A stretch of 6,238 bases of DNA from Clostridiales bacterium (GCA_012514855.1 JAAYZL010000316.1:1-6238), one strand, 5' to 3'; counted from the stretch's first letter, positions 1-6,140 are shown. Program-made: numbers and translations. The notes: generated by a model from the sequence alone, not told the origin.

Positions 1-806
1 GTCCCCCAGCCGCCGAAGTTCATGCCGCCGAGCATGCACGCCGAGAGCGAGCGTATGCCGTATTCCTCGGCCTGCAGCGGGTTCCCGGACGCGTTCGACG
101 CCGTCAGGCACAGCCCCGCGATGCCGACGATGAAGCCCTTGATCAGAAACGCCTTCATCTGCACGCGCTCGGGGTTGATGCCGACCGCGTAGGCGTTTCG
201 CGGGTTGTTGCCGACCGCGTACATGTGCTTTCCGTAGGGCGTGCGCTTGATGTATTGCCAGACGAGCAGCACGGCCAACAGGATCAGCGCCGCGAACGGC
301 AAAAAGCCGAGCACGACGGAATCGTAGGTCTTGTAGATGACCTTCTCGACCTTGCCCTGCGGCTCTCCCATGATCAGCACGTTGACGCCCTTGATGATGT
401 ATGTAATCGAGAACGTCGTGAGCAGCGCCGGGAGCCGGAGCTTCACGATGCAGAAGCCGCAGAACGCCGAGATCAATACGCCCCCGAGCAGCGCGCACGC
501 CCAGCCGAGCGCGACCGGCACGCCCAGTTCCTGCGGCATCATGATCGCGATGACGTTCACGAACGCGAGCTGTATGCCGGTCGAGAGGTCCAATACGCCG
601 CACATCATGAGCACCGACTGCCCGAGGCAGGTCAAAATCAGCGGCATGTTCTTCGAGAGGAGTATGCGGAAGTTGCCGACCGTGAAGAACTTCGCCGGCG
701 TCTGGATGATGATGTTGAGCGCGAGCACCGCCATGAACAGGCAGAACCCGGTGAACACCGGCTGCCTGCGGAAGTGCCCCCACCTGCGCCGAATCGCCTC
801 AGCCAT
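1..806 (-). CDS. RbsC-type sugar ABC transporter permease (3' end cut by window edge)
   Basis: This is an integral membrane subunit that forms the translocation path of a CUT2 sugar importer. I translated 268 residues from the ATG at 804-806; the frame is open to the window edge, so the last few dozen residues are missing. The first membrane helix is at about residues 17-34 after a basic N-terminus. The family core follows: GVLDLSTG (residues 70-77) matches the usual G-x-DLS-x-G of BPD_transp_2 permeases. A cytoplasmic loop RTPYGKHMYAVGNN (188-201) is followed by A-Y-A-V-G-I-N (205-211), the typical ATPase-contacting segment. CMLGGMNFGGWG (257-268) matches the conserved late LGG region. The start overlaps the ATPase stop by 8 bases, and the ribosome site lies inside the ATPase gene, so the two are translationally coupled. 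Family assignment is secure; the transported sugar is not known. Confidence 0.93.
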   Translation of the reverse strand, partial: MAEAIRRRWGHFRRQPVFTGFCLFMAVLALNIIIQTPAKFFTVGNFRILLSKNMPLILTCLGQSVLMMCGVLDLSTGIQLAFVNVIAIMMPQELGVPVALGWACALLGGVLISAFCGFCIVKLRLPALLTTFSITYIIKGVNVLIMGEPQGKVEKVIYKTYDSVVLGFLPFAALILLAVLLVWQYIKRTPYGKHMYAVGNNPRNAYAVGINPERVQMKAFLIKGFIVGIAGLCLTASNASGNPLQAEEYGIRSLSACMLGGMNFGGWG

Positions 807-2313
807 GGACTCTCTCCTCCTTCTCGGCAAAGCCCATCATCTCGGCGACGAGCCGCTCCTGCGTCTTGTCCTCGCAGGCGAGCATCGCCTGCACCTTGCC
901 CTCGTAGAACACGTAGATGCGGTCGGCCAGGTCCATCAATTCGTCGTTGTCGCTCGAGGACACGACGACCGTCATGCCCTTCTCCGCGCACTCGCGGAGT
1001 ATCTGGTGAATCTCGCGGCGGGAGGCGATGTCGACGCCCTTCGTCGGGTCGTCGAGCAGCAGCAGCTCCGGCATCACCGCGATCCAGCGCGCGACGATCA
1101 GCTTCTGCTGGTTGCCGCCGGAGAGCGAGCTCGCCGGGTCGTCCAATTCGCCGGTCTTGATGTTGTATCGCTCGATCGCCTCGCGCGCGAAGCCGTTGAC
1201 GCTGCGGTTGCCGACGAATTTGAACAGCCCGCCCGCCGCCGTGCGGCCGACGAACAGATTTTCGGCGATGGTGCGCAGCGGAAAGATCGCCTCGCGGTTG
1301 CGCTCGCCGGAGATGAAGCCGATGCCGTTTTCGACCGCCTCGGCCGGGCGGCGGAAGCGCGCCTCCTTCCCCCGGTAGCGGATCGTGCCCGCCTCGGGCT
1401 GGAACTCGCCCAGGAGAAGCCGTATGAACTCCGACTGGCCCTGCCCGTCGAGCCCGCCGATGCCGATGATCTCGCCCTTGCGGGCGGTGAGGCTCAGGTC
1501 GCGCACCTTCGGGCTGTACTTCAGGCCGCTGACCTCGAGAAGCGCCCCGCCGTCCGCGGCGGCCGGCGGCGCGGAGCACGATTTCGCCTTCTCGGGGACT
1601 TTGCCGGTCATGTGGTAGACGATGACGTCGAGGTCGAAAAGCTCGTCGCGGTCGAGCTCCGCGACCGTCTCGCCGTTTCGCATGATCGTCGCGCTGTCGC
1701 AGAGCTTGGCGACCTCCTTCATGCGGTGCGTCACGTAGACGATCGCCGTGCCCTCGTCGCGGAGCTTCCTAAGCAGCGCGAACAGCACCTCGATCTCGTC
1801 GTGGTGCAGGGTCGCCGTCACCTCGTCCAGCAGAAGCAGCCGCGGCCTTGCGTAGACGGCCTTCGCGACCTCGAGCATGCTCTGCGTCGAGGGCATCAGC
1901 GTCTGCGCGTAGGCGTCCAGATCGCAGCGAACCTTGAACAGCTTCAACAATTCCTCGACGTCCCGGCGGTCCTTCTTCACGTCGATGAGGCCCGCGCGCC
2001 CGACGGTCTCCTTGTTGAGCTTGATGTTGTCGGTCACGGTCATCGTGGGAATCAGGCTCAAATCCTGGAACGCCGTCGCGATGCCGAGCTGCTTCGAGTC
2101 GCGGGAGGTGCGGATGCGCACGGGCTTTCCGTCGATGAACACCTCGCCGCCGTCGGGCTTGACAAGCCCCGCGAGCACCTTGACGAGCGTCGACTTTCCG
2201 GAGCCGTTCGCGCCGAGCAGCGCCCGTATCTCGCCCGGACGGACGCTCAGCGACGCCCCCTTCAGCGCCTTGACCGCGTCGAAGTCCTTCGTGATTCCGC
2301 GCATTTCGAACAT
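799..2313 (-). CDS. RbsA/MglA/XylG-type double-domain sugar ABC transporter ATPase
   Basis: This is a 504-residue cytoplasmic ATPase with two fused nucleotide-binding domains, the usual length for CUT2 importers. Domain 1 has Walker A GANGSGKST (34-42), Q-loop Q83, a degraded signature LMPSTQ (139-144), Walker B LLLLDE (159-164) followed by V rather than P, and H-loop His196. Domain 2 lacks a working Walker A (GLDGQGQSE, 287-295, no Lys). It keeps a perfect signature LSGGNQQK (397-404), has Walker B LLLLDDP (417-423) with Asp422 where Glu is usual, and has no H-loop His (SSSDND, 452-457). One complete ATP site can therefore form: Walker A, Glu164 and His196 of domain 1 with LSGGN of domain 2. 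I chose the ATG at 2313 over the GTG at 2319 because the AGGGGA box would be only one base from the GTG but sits 7 bases from the ATG. It probably pairs with the permease that overlaps its end and the binding protein upstream. Confidence 0.95.
   Translation of the reverse strand: MFEMRGITKDFDAVKALKGASLSVRPGEIRALLGANGSGKSTLVKVLAGLVKPDGGEVFIDGKPVRIRTSRDSKQLGIATAFQDLSLIPTMTVTDNIKLNKETVGRAGLIDVKKDRRDVEELLKLFKVRCDLDAYAQTLMPSTQSMLEVAKAVYARPRLLLLDEVTATLHHDEIEVLFALLRKLRDEGTAIVYVTHRMKEVAKLCDSATIMRNGETVAELDRDELFDLDVIVYHMTGKVPEKAKSCSAPPAAADGGALLEVSGLKYSPKVRDLSLTARKGEIIGIGGLDGQGQSEFIRLLLGEFQPEAGTIRYRGKEARFRRPAEAVENGIGFISGERNREAIFPLRTIAENLFVGRTAAGGLFKFVGNRSVNGFAREAIERYNIKTGELDDPASSLSGGNQQKLIVARWIAVMPELLLLDDPTKGVDIASRREIHQILRECAEKGMTVVVSSSDNDELMDLADRIYVFYEGKVQAMLACEDKTQERLVAEMMGFAEKEERVHG
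816..822 (-). promoter_or_regulatory. Ribosome binding site of the permease, inside the ATPase gene
   Basis: On the minus strand this reads AAGGAGG, 9 bases before the permease ATG at 806. It is embedded in the last codons of the ATPase gene. Together with the 8-base ATG...TGA overlap it points to coupled translation of the two subunits, which must be made in matched amounts. Confidence 0.75.
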
Positions 2314-2320
2314 GGGCACA

Positions 2321-2327
2321 TCCCCTT
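2321..2327 (-). promoter_or_regulatory. Ribosome binding site of the ATPase (decides the start)
   Basis: On the minus strand this reads AAGGGGA, a weaker match to the Shine-Dalgarno consensus than the AAGGAGG boxes of the neighbouring genes. It lies 7 bases before the ATG at 2313 and only one base before the in-frame GTG at 2319, so the ATG is preferred. The weaker box would suit a subunit needed in smaller amounts than the binding protein. Confidence 0.6.
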
Positions 2328-2356
2328 TTTCGGTCGTTCAGGCATGCGTATGCAAA

Positions 2357-2377
2357 CTCCGCAGCACACGCGCGGAG
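2357..2377 (-). repeat. Short inverted repeat upstream of the ATPase
   Basis: CTCCGC at 2357-2362 is the reverse complement of GCGGAG at 2372-2377, with a 9-base loop. On the minus strand it is followed by only three T. A stem this short can arise by chance in GC-rich DNA. Confidence 0.3.
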
Positions 2378-2396
2378 GCTGTTTTCATATCCGGGG

Positions 2397-2429
2397 CCCC
2401 CCGCCGGTTGCCCGGCGGGAGGCGGGGGG
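2397..2429 (-). repeat. GC-rich inverted repeat with two competing folds
   Basis: CCCCCCGCC (2397-2405) pairs with GGCGGGGGG (2421-2429) as a 9-bp outer stem. Alternatively CCCGCCGG (2400-2407) pairs with CCGGCGGG (2412-2419) as an 8-bp stem with a 4-base loop (TTGC on the plus strand). The two stems share bases and so exclude each other. All pairs are G-C, so either would be very stable in RNA. No T-run follows on the minus strand, so it is not a standard terminator. It lies about 84 bases before the ATPase start codon. Confidence 0.5.
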
Positions 2430-2506
2430 TTGGGCAGGGCAAGACCAGAAATACCAAGTGGGAGCGGCGTGGGGTTTTCGTTCAATGCAAGAAGCCGAGG
2501 CGCCGG

Positions 2507-2521
2507 CGTAGCAGCGCTACG
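2507..2521. repeat. Small inverted repeat CGTAGC-AGC-GCTACG
   Basis: A 6-bp perfect stem with a 3-base loop lies in the middle of the gap. It sits 26 bases from the hairpin cluster at 2548-2616 and may be part of the same element. On its own it would not be significant. Confidence 0.4.
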
Positions 2522-2547
2522 TCAAGCCGATGGCGACACAGCAGAGG

Positions 2548-2616
2548 TTTGATTGCCAAAGGCAATCAAAGTCGCTTCACGACCGGGTCGTTCAAACCGA
2601 AGATTTGAACGACCCG
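2548..2616. repeat. Cluster of three directly abutting hairpins
   Basis: Three inverted repeats follow each other without a spacer base. The first (2548-2570) is a 10-bp perfect stem, TTTGATTGCC with GGCAATCAAA, around the loop AAA. The second (2571-2583) is a 4-bp stem, GTCG with CGAC, around a 5-base loop. The third (2584-2616) is a 13-bp perfect stem, CGGGTCGTTCAAA with TTTGAACGACCCG, around a 7-base loop (2597-2603). Neither long stem is followed by a T-run on either strand. The cluster lies 50 bases after the binding-protein stop, where 3' hairpins in ABC operons are known to protect the binding-protein message and lower expression of the distal genes. It may equally be a palindromic repeat element or part of a structured RNA. 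Confidence 0.8.
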
Positions 2617-2665
2617 CCTTGGGCAAAAAGACAAGCCGAGCACGCGCGGGATTTCTGAGGATTGC

Positions 2666-3703
2666 TCAGGCGACGAAGAACTGCTCGAGGCACTCGTCGA
2701 CCGTCAGCCAGAAGGTCGCCTTGTTGTTCGTGTTCAGCGCCATCATGTAGTCGCGGTACTCGTCCTGGTTCTCATAGGAGAACTGGAAGGTCGAGGCGAT
2801 GTAGATGCTGTTGTAGTCGGGGTTGCCGTAGATGTCGTCGCGGAGCTCCTTGCCCGCCAGCAGGTTCAGCGCGATGTTGAGGCCGGTCGCGCCGACGCCC
2901 GGGGTGTTGCTGATGAACAGGTAGGGCATGACCTCCGCATCCTGGTTCATCGTCAGCATGTTCTGCGCCCAGCCGGTGTGGTCGTCGACCGCGATGACCT
3001 TCGGATACTTGGCGCCCGCCTCGTTCAGCGCGTTGAAGATGAAGAACGCCTGGTTCGAGCAGATGATTCCGTCGTACTCGACGCCGGAGTTGATGATCTC
3101 GGTCATCAGCTGCTGCGCGAGCGCGGCGTCCCAGTTGTGGTTCACGCGCTTGACGACCTCGAGCTCGTACTCCGCGATGATGTCGTTGAAGGCCCTCTCG
3201 CGCTGCTCGTTCGCGGCGTTGCCGTCGATGGCGTCGAACACGACGACCTTGCCGCCCTTGCCGACGCGCTCGGCGACGTACTTCGCGCCGTCATACGCCC
3301 ACTGGTACTGGTCGAGGCAGACGTTGACGATCTCCTGGGAGTAGTACTCGCAGTCGCAGTTGATCCAGATCACGCCGGCGTCCTTGGCCTTTTCGATGAC
3401 CGGATCGAGCCCGGTCGGGGCGATGGGGTCGATGACGATGATGTCATACGCCTCGTTGATGCTCTGTTCAAGCATCTGCGTCTCGAGCGACGGGTCCTTG
3501 TTCGCCACGAAGGACGCGTAGGATACGTCGTAGCCGTACTCCGCCGCGGCCTCCGCGGCGGCCTGGATGTCCAGCTCGTACTGGGTGCGGTAGGCGTTGC
3601 CCTCCACGATCGCGTTGTGAGACGCGACGCGGATGGTCTCCGCGCTTGCGATGCCGCACGCTAACAGCGCGATCGCCAGCAGGGTTGCCAGAGCCTTTTT
3701 CAT
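2666..3703 (-). CDS. RbsB-like sugar ABC transporter substrate-binding protein
   Basis: This 345-residue exported protein of the periplasmic-binding-protein-4 family captures the sugar outside the membrane and delivers it to the permease. A signal peptide spans residues 1-21: KK, a hydrophobic core, then ASA before Glu22. Cys16 in the context LLAC could instead be a lipoprotein cysteine, so the form of membrane attachment is open. Family landmarks follow: first strand IRVASHN (24-30); DIIVIDPIAPTGLDPVIEKA (87-106), matching the usual loop that reports a disused site; GNAANEQRERAF (161-172), the hinge-region motif; and VIAVDD (236-241), a conserved late strand and ligand loop. AAGGAGGAGG lies 7 bases before the ATG, the strongest ribosome site here, as expected for the most abundant subunit. 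The gene sits 51 bases after the isomerase and 352 bases before the ATPase. Family assignment is secure; the ligand cannot be read from the sequence. Confidence 0.93.
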   Translation of the reverse strand: MKKALATLLAIALLACGIASAETIRVASHNAIVEGNAYRTQYELDIQAAAEAAAEYGYDVSYASFVANKDPSLETQMLEQSINEAYDIIVIDPIAPTGLDPVIEKAKDAGVIWINCDCEYYSQEIVNVCLDQYQWAYDGAKYVAERVGKGGKVVVFDAIDGNAANEQRERAFNDIIAEYELEVVKRVNHNWDAALAQQLMTEIINSGVEYDGIICSNQAFFIFNALNEAGAKYPKVIAVDDHTGWAQNMLTMNQDAEVMPYLFISNTPGVGATGLNIALNLLAGKELRDDIYGNPDYNSIYIASTFQFSYENQDEYRDYMMALNTNNKATFWLTVDECLEQFFVA

Positions 3704-3710
3704 GTTGGTG

Positions 3711-3720
3711 CCTCCTCCTT
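3711..3720 (-). promoter_or_regulatory. Strong ribosome binding site of the binding protein
   Basis: The minus strand reads AAGGAGGAGG, ending 7 bases before the ATG at 3703. It is the best Shine-Dalgarno match in the window and confirms this start. Confidence 0.8.
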
Positions 3721-3727
3721 TTATTGT

Positions 3728-3750
3728 CCACGAAGCGTTCGCTTCATTGG
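3728..3750 (-). promoter_or_regulatory. Inverted repeat just upstream of the binding-protein ribosome site
   Basis: GAAGCG (3732-3737) and CGCTTC (3740-3745) are exact reverse complements two bases apart. As RNA this would fold as a 5-bp stem with a 4-base loop. An outer CCA/TGG pair (3728-3730 with 3748-3750) extends it with small bulges. It fills most of the 51-base gap between the isomerase stop and the binding-protein start. It could be a regulator's operator (the symmetric core resembles sites of LacI-type repressors) or an RNA stem at a processing point. It is not a terminator: no T-run follows. Confidence 0.4.
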
Positions 3751-3754
3751 AATT

Positions 3755-4690
3755 CTAGGTTTCTGCGATCAGCTTCCGGAAATAGCGCTGGGCGAGCTCG
3801 ACCTGGCGGTCTATGTAGTCGAACCCGAGCACCTTCCCGTCGTAGAACGGCATGTGGCAGAACTCGAAGTTGATGTAGCCCTCGTACCCGACCCTCTTGA
3901 GCGAGCGGATGAACGCGCGGTAGTTCGGGTAGATGGGGTTGTGCGCCTCGTAGGGGAACATTTGGACCTCGCCGTTCTCCTCGCGGAGCTCGCCGTTCGC
4001 GTGGGAGATCATCTGCAGATTTCCCACGTCGAACACGGCCTTTTCGATATAGGCGTCGCTCTGCGTCCTCTCGGTCAGGCCGCAGTTCGGCGCGTCGAGG
4101 CAGCACTTGAGGTTCGGGGAATCGACCCAGCGCACGAAGTCGAGCATGTCTGTGTAGCTGCGGATGACCGGCTCGTGGTTCTGCAGCGCCAGCATCACGC
4201 CCGCGTCCGCGGCCCACTTTGCGCACTCCCTCAGGCAATTTACGATCCTGAGCCGGATCTCGTAGTCGAGGCTGTCGTAGAAGTGATCCATGCGGCGCGT
4301 GACCTCGTAGGTAGCGATGCCGTTGCGGAGCGTGATGCCGCGCCACGCGGCGAACAGCCTGAGCACCGGCGCGCCGAGCTGCCTCGCGACGCGAATCTGC
4401 TCCCTGACCATCAGGAGCTCGTTTTCGATGTGCTCCGGAACCGGGGAGGCGAAGTTGTTGTTCGCCGCGACGCCGCAGAGCTCGATCCCCCGTTCTTCGG
4501 CGTAGGCGCGGATCTCCTTGCAGCGCTTATCGTCCAGGTCGATGGGCGATCCGTGCGGGCGCTTCAGGTCGATCTCGACGCCGTCGTAGCCGTACAGCTT
4601 CGCGCGGTCGATGACCTCCTCGACGGTCAGGGCGGGCTTGTCCCTGTACCAGGTTCCCGAATAGGAAATGGAATAAAGTCCGACTTTCAT
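3755..4690 (-). CDS. TIM-barrel sugar (phosphate) isomerase/epimerase, AP-endonuclease-2 superfamily
   Basis: This is a 311-residue cytoplasmic enzyme, probably metal-dependent, that should interconvert keto/aldo sugars or epimers. It is the likely first step after import by the transporter encoded next to it. The barrel is readable: strand 1 KVGLYSISYSG (2-12), strand 2 YDGVEIDLKRP (35-45), strand 3 IELCGVAANNN (69-79), strand 4 APVLRLFAAW (107-116). The expected metal ligands follow: Glu173 in LALQNHEP, Asp199 in CCLDAPN, His230 in ISHANGE and Glu276 in INFEFCH. The family's common D-x-x-H is here D-x-x-N (Asn202), as I recall for some unassigned members. I chose the ATG at 4690 because GGAGGT lies 7 bases upstream; the in-frame TTG at 4705 would place that box inside the gene. 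It starts 40 bases after the DUF4340 gene. An endonuclease role is unlikely given the sugar-transport neighbours. Confidence 0.88.
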   Translation of the reverse strand: MKVGLYSISYSGTWYRDKPALTVEEVIDRAKLYGYDGVEIDLKRPHGSPIDLDDKRCKEIRAYAEERGIELCGVAANNNFASPVPEHIENELLMVREQIRVARQLGAPVLRLFAAWRGITLRNGIATYEVTRRMDHFYDSLDYEIRLRIVNCLRECAKWAADAGVMLALQNHEPVIRSYTDMLDFVRWVDSPNLKCCLDAPNCGLTERTQSDAYIEKAVFDVGNLQMISHANGELREENGEVQMFPYEAHNPIYPNYRAFIRSLKRVGYEGYINFEFCHMPFYDGKVLGFDYIDRQVELAQRYFRKLIAET

Positions 4691-4697
4691 CTTGCTG

Positions 4698-4703
4698 ACC
4701 TCC
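4698..4703 (-). promoter_or_regulatory. Ribosome binding site of the isomerase (decides the start)
   Basis: The minus strand reads GGAGGT, 7 bases before the ATG at 4690. This rules against the upstream in-frame TTG at 4705, which would add five residues (MEVSK). Confidence 0.75.
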
Positions 4704-4730
4704 AAGTTATTATCATCAGGACGCGGGACA

Positions 4731-6140
4731 CTACCACGTCTGAGCGATCGGTTCGCCCCGGTCGAGCGCCGCCATCGCGGCGCGGACGGCGGACGCGTAT
4801 TTTTCGCGGACCGCGAATTCCGCCGCGCCGTTCTTCGACGCGAGCAGCGTGCGCCCGCCGGTCGGGTAGAGCGCGAGGACGTCGTCGGGCTTCGCGGGGT
4901 CCAAGTAGCTGTACCGGACGGCCAGCACCGGCTCGCCCGCGGGGGCCGAGAGGCCGAGGTACTCGCCGTCGGACGCCGCGCTGACGATGAGGCTGTAGAA
5001 CTCCCGGAACCGGGCGGGGTCGAGCGCGCGGCCGTCCTTCGAGACGGCGAGCGCCGACGCCGTGCCCGAGAGCCCGTAGGCGTATGTCCTTCCGTCCGCC
5101 TCGATCACAAGCGCCTTCAGATCGGCGAGAAGCGGCGAGAAGAACCAGCGCGACGCGAGCTTCTCGTACCGGGCGTCTAGGAACGCGGGCCGCGAGACGC
5201 GGTAGACGGCGCCGCTGCCGGTCGAGACGAGCGCGGTGCCGCTTCCCCCGTCGACCGCGCGGAGTTCCCATTGCTCGATGGGCGTGTCCGGCAGGTCGCC
5301 GTTCTTCATGCCGAACGAGACGACCATGTCCGGCCGGTCGAGCCCGTAGGCCGCCATGCCGCCGTCGTCCAGCCCGTAGGCGACGATCTCGGTCGCCTGC
5401 ATGCCGAACAGCGATTCGAACACGGAGAGCGCATACGTCCGGTCGAGCTCGTGCAGCACCGGCCCCTCGAGGACGTGCGTGACCGCGCCGAAGGACAGCA
5501 TCTCGCGCTTCATGTCCTCCGTCGGGTTCGCGCAGGAGCGGATTGCGATCTCCCCGTCCGGCCGCTTAAACTCGATGTCCGTGACCGCCCCGAGCGCGCT
5601 CGCGGCCCGGCAGTAGGGCGTGACGAGGCTCATGATCCAGTCCTCGCGACTCCCGAGCAGGCGCTCGGCCTGTCCGGAGTGCATCAGGTACACGGCGCTT
5701 TCCCCGTCGAGACGGAAGTAGTAGTTGCCGCTGACGCGCTCGCGGTCGCCGATCAGGAATTTCAGCGCTTCGCCGCCTTCATACGTCACCGCGACCGTCG
5801 CCGCCGCGGGTTCGAGCCCGTAGATCGACAGATCCTTCGCGGGCGCATCGACGGTTTTCGCGGGCTTCAATCCGTCGAATTGCTTGAGCAATTCCCCCAT
5901 GCGTTCCGCGTCCAAAATATCCGCCGGGACGCCGGTCACGGAGCCCTCGGAGACCTCGTAGGAATCGAGCGCGTTTTCGATCGCGACCGAGCGAACGGTT
6001 CCCGCCCCGAACGCCTTCTCGGGCGCGGCGGTCGGGGACGGCGCGATTTCCTCCCTCGGCGGCGCGAGCAGCACCGCCAAAGCGGCCAGCGCGGCGACCG
6101 CGATCACGAGCGCGAGCGCCCGCCTCGCCTGCCGGGACAT
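4731..6140 (-). CDS. Membrane-anchored DUF4340 domain protein
   Basis: This 469-residue protein has a basic N-terminus (SRQARR), one membrane helix at about residues 8-26, a Pro/Ala-rich linker (27-45) and a long extracytoplasmic part. DUF4340 landmarks are clear: YGLEP (107-111), then a strand pattern and FLIGD (128-132), then NYYFRLDGESAVYLM (139-153). A second copy of the YGL-x-x-P element occurs at 265-270 (YGLDRP). This suggests two repeats of the same fold. No catalytic motif is visible and the molecular function is unknown. DUF4340 genes are commonly found directly after GldG-like genes in ABC operons, as here, so it probably works outside the membrane as an accessory of that transporter. 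Its ATG shares one base with the preceding stop (TGATG), and its ribosome site AAGGAG (6150-6155) lies within the upstream gene, so translation is coupled. Confidence 0.88.
   Translation of the reverse strand: MSRQARRALALVIAVAALAALAVLLAPPREEIAPSPTAAPEKAFGAGTVRSVAIENALDSYEVSEGSVTGVPADILDAERMGELLKQFDGLKPAKTVDAPAKDLSIYGLEPAAATVAVTYEGGEALKFLIGDRERVSGNYYFRLDGESAVYLMHSGQAERLLGSREDWIMSLVTPYCRAASALGAVTDIEFKRPDGEIAIRSCANPTEDMKREMLSFGAVTHVLEGPVLHELDRTYALSVFESLFGMQATEIVAYGLDDGGMAAYGLDRPDMVVSFGMKNGDLPDTPIEQWELRAVDGGSGTALVSTGSGAVYRVSRPAFLDARYEKLASRWFFSPLLADLKALVIEADGRTYAYGLSGTASALAVSKDGRALDPARFREFYSLIVSAASDGEYLGLSAPAGEPVLAVRYSYLDPAKPDDVLALYPTGGRTLLASKNGAAEFAVREKYASAVRAAMAALDRGEPIAQTW

Larger units (their letters stand above)
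2314..2665. other. 352-base gap rich in inverted repeats, no gene seen
   Basis: This gap lies between the stop of the binding-protein gene and the start of the ATPase gene. I find no credible coding frame in it. The short frames begin without ribosome sites or are shadows of neighbours. It holds at least six inverted repeats: 2584-2616, 2571-2583, 2548-2570, 2507-2521, 2397-2429 and 2357-2377. None is followed by a run of T on the minus strand, so no classical intrinsic terminator can be called, and no convincing -35/-10 pair was found. The binding protein is therefore probably co-transcribed with the ATPase and permease, but a promoter or processing site here cannot be excluded. Confidence 0.7.

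Noticed and set aside
225..1160. Plus-strand open frame of 311 codons
   Set aside because: It is antisense to the permease and ATPase, with an extreme Arg/Glu/His composition and no recognisable domain.
638..1579. Minus-strand open frame of 313 codons overlapping the ATPase and permease
   Set aside because: It is a different frame of the same DNA, Arg/Gly-rich, with no motifs. The ATPase and permease frames account for this region.
2342..2353. GCATGCGTATGC near-palindrome as an operator before the ATPase
   Set aside because: Only four outer base pairs are symmetric in a useful way. With no regulator identified, this is not above chance.
337..2511. Plus-strand open frame of 724 codons
   Set aside because: It lies antisense to the permease and ATPase genes, whose motifs are unmistakable. 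Its translation is rich in Arg, Asp, Val and Leu repeats typical of antisense frames in GC-rich DNA, and it shows no domain or ribosome site.
2485..2511. Plus-strand mini-frame starting ATG CAA GAA inside the gap
   Set aside because: It has only eight codons, no ribosome site, and lies on the strand without other genes.
2584..2616. 13-bp hairpin as an intrinsic terminator of the binding-protein gene
   Set aside because: The stem is strong, but no run of T follows on the minus strand; the next bases form another hairpin. There is no plus-strand gene for it to terminate.
2624..2650. T5 run on the minus strand (2625-2629) as a terminator tail
   Set aside because: No stable stem ends just before it on the transcribed strand.
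4709..4714. GATAAT on the minus strand as a -10 box before the isomerase
   Set aside because: No acceptable -35 hexamer lies 16-18 bases upstream, and it is only 18 bases before the start codon, leaving almost no leader.
3854..4984. Plus-strand open frame of 376 codons
   Set aside because: It is antisense to the isomerase and the end of the DUF4340 gene, has low-complexity composition, and ends in an Arg/Pro-rich tail from a shadow frame.
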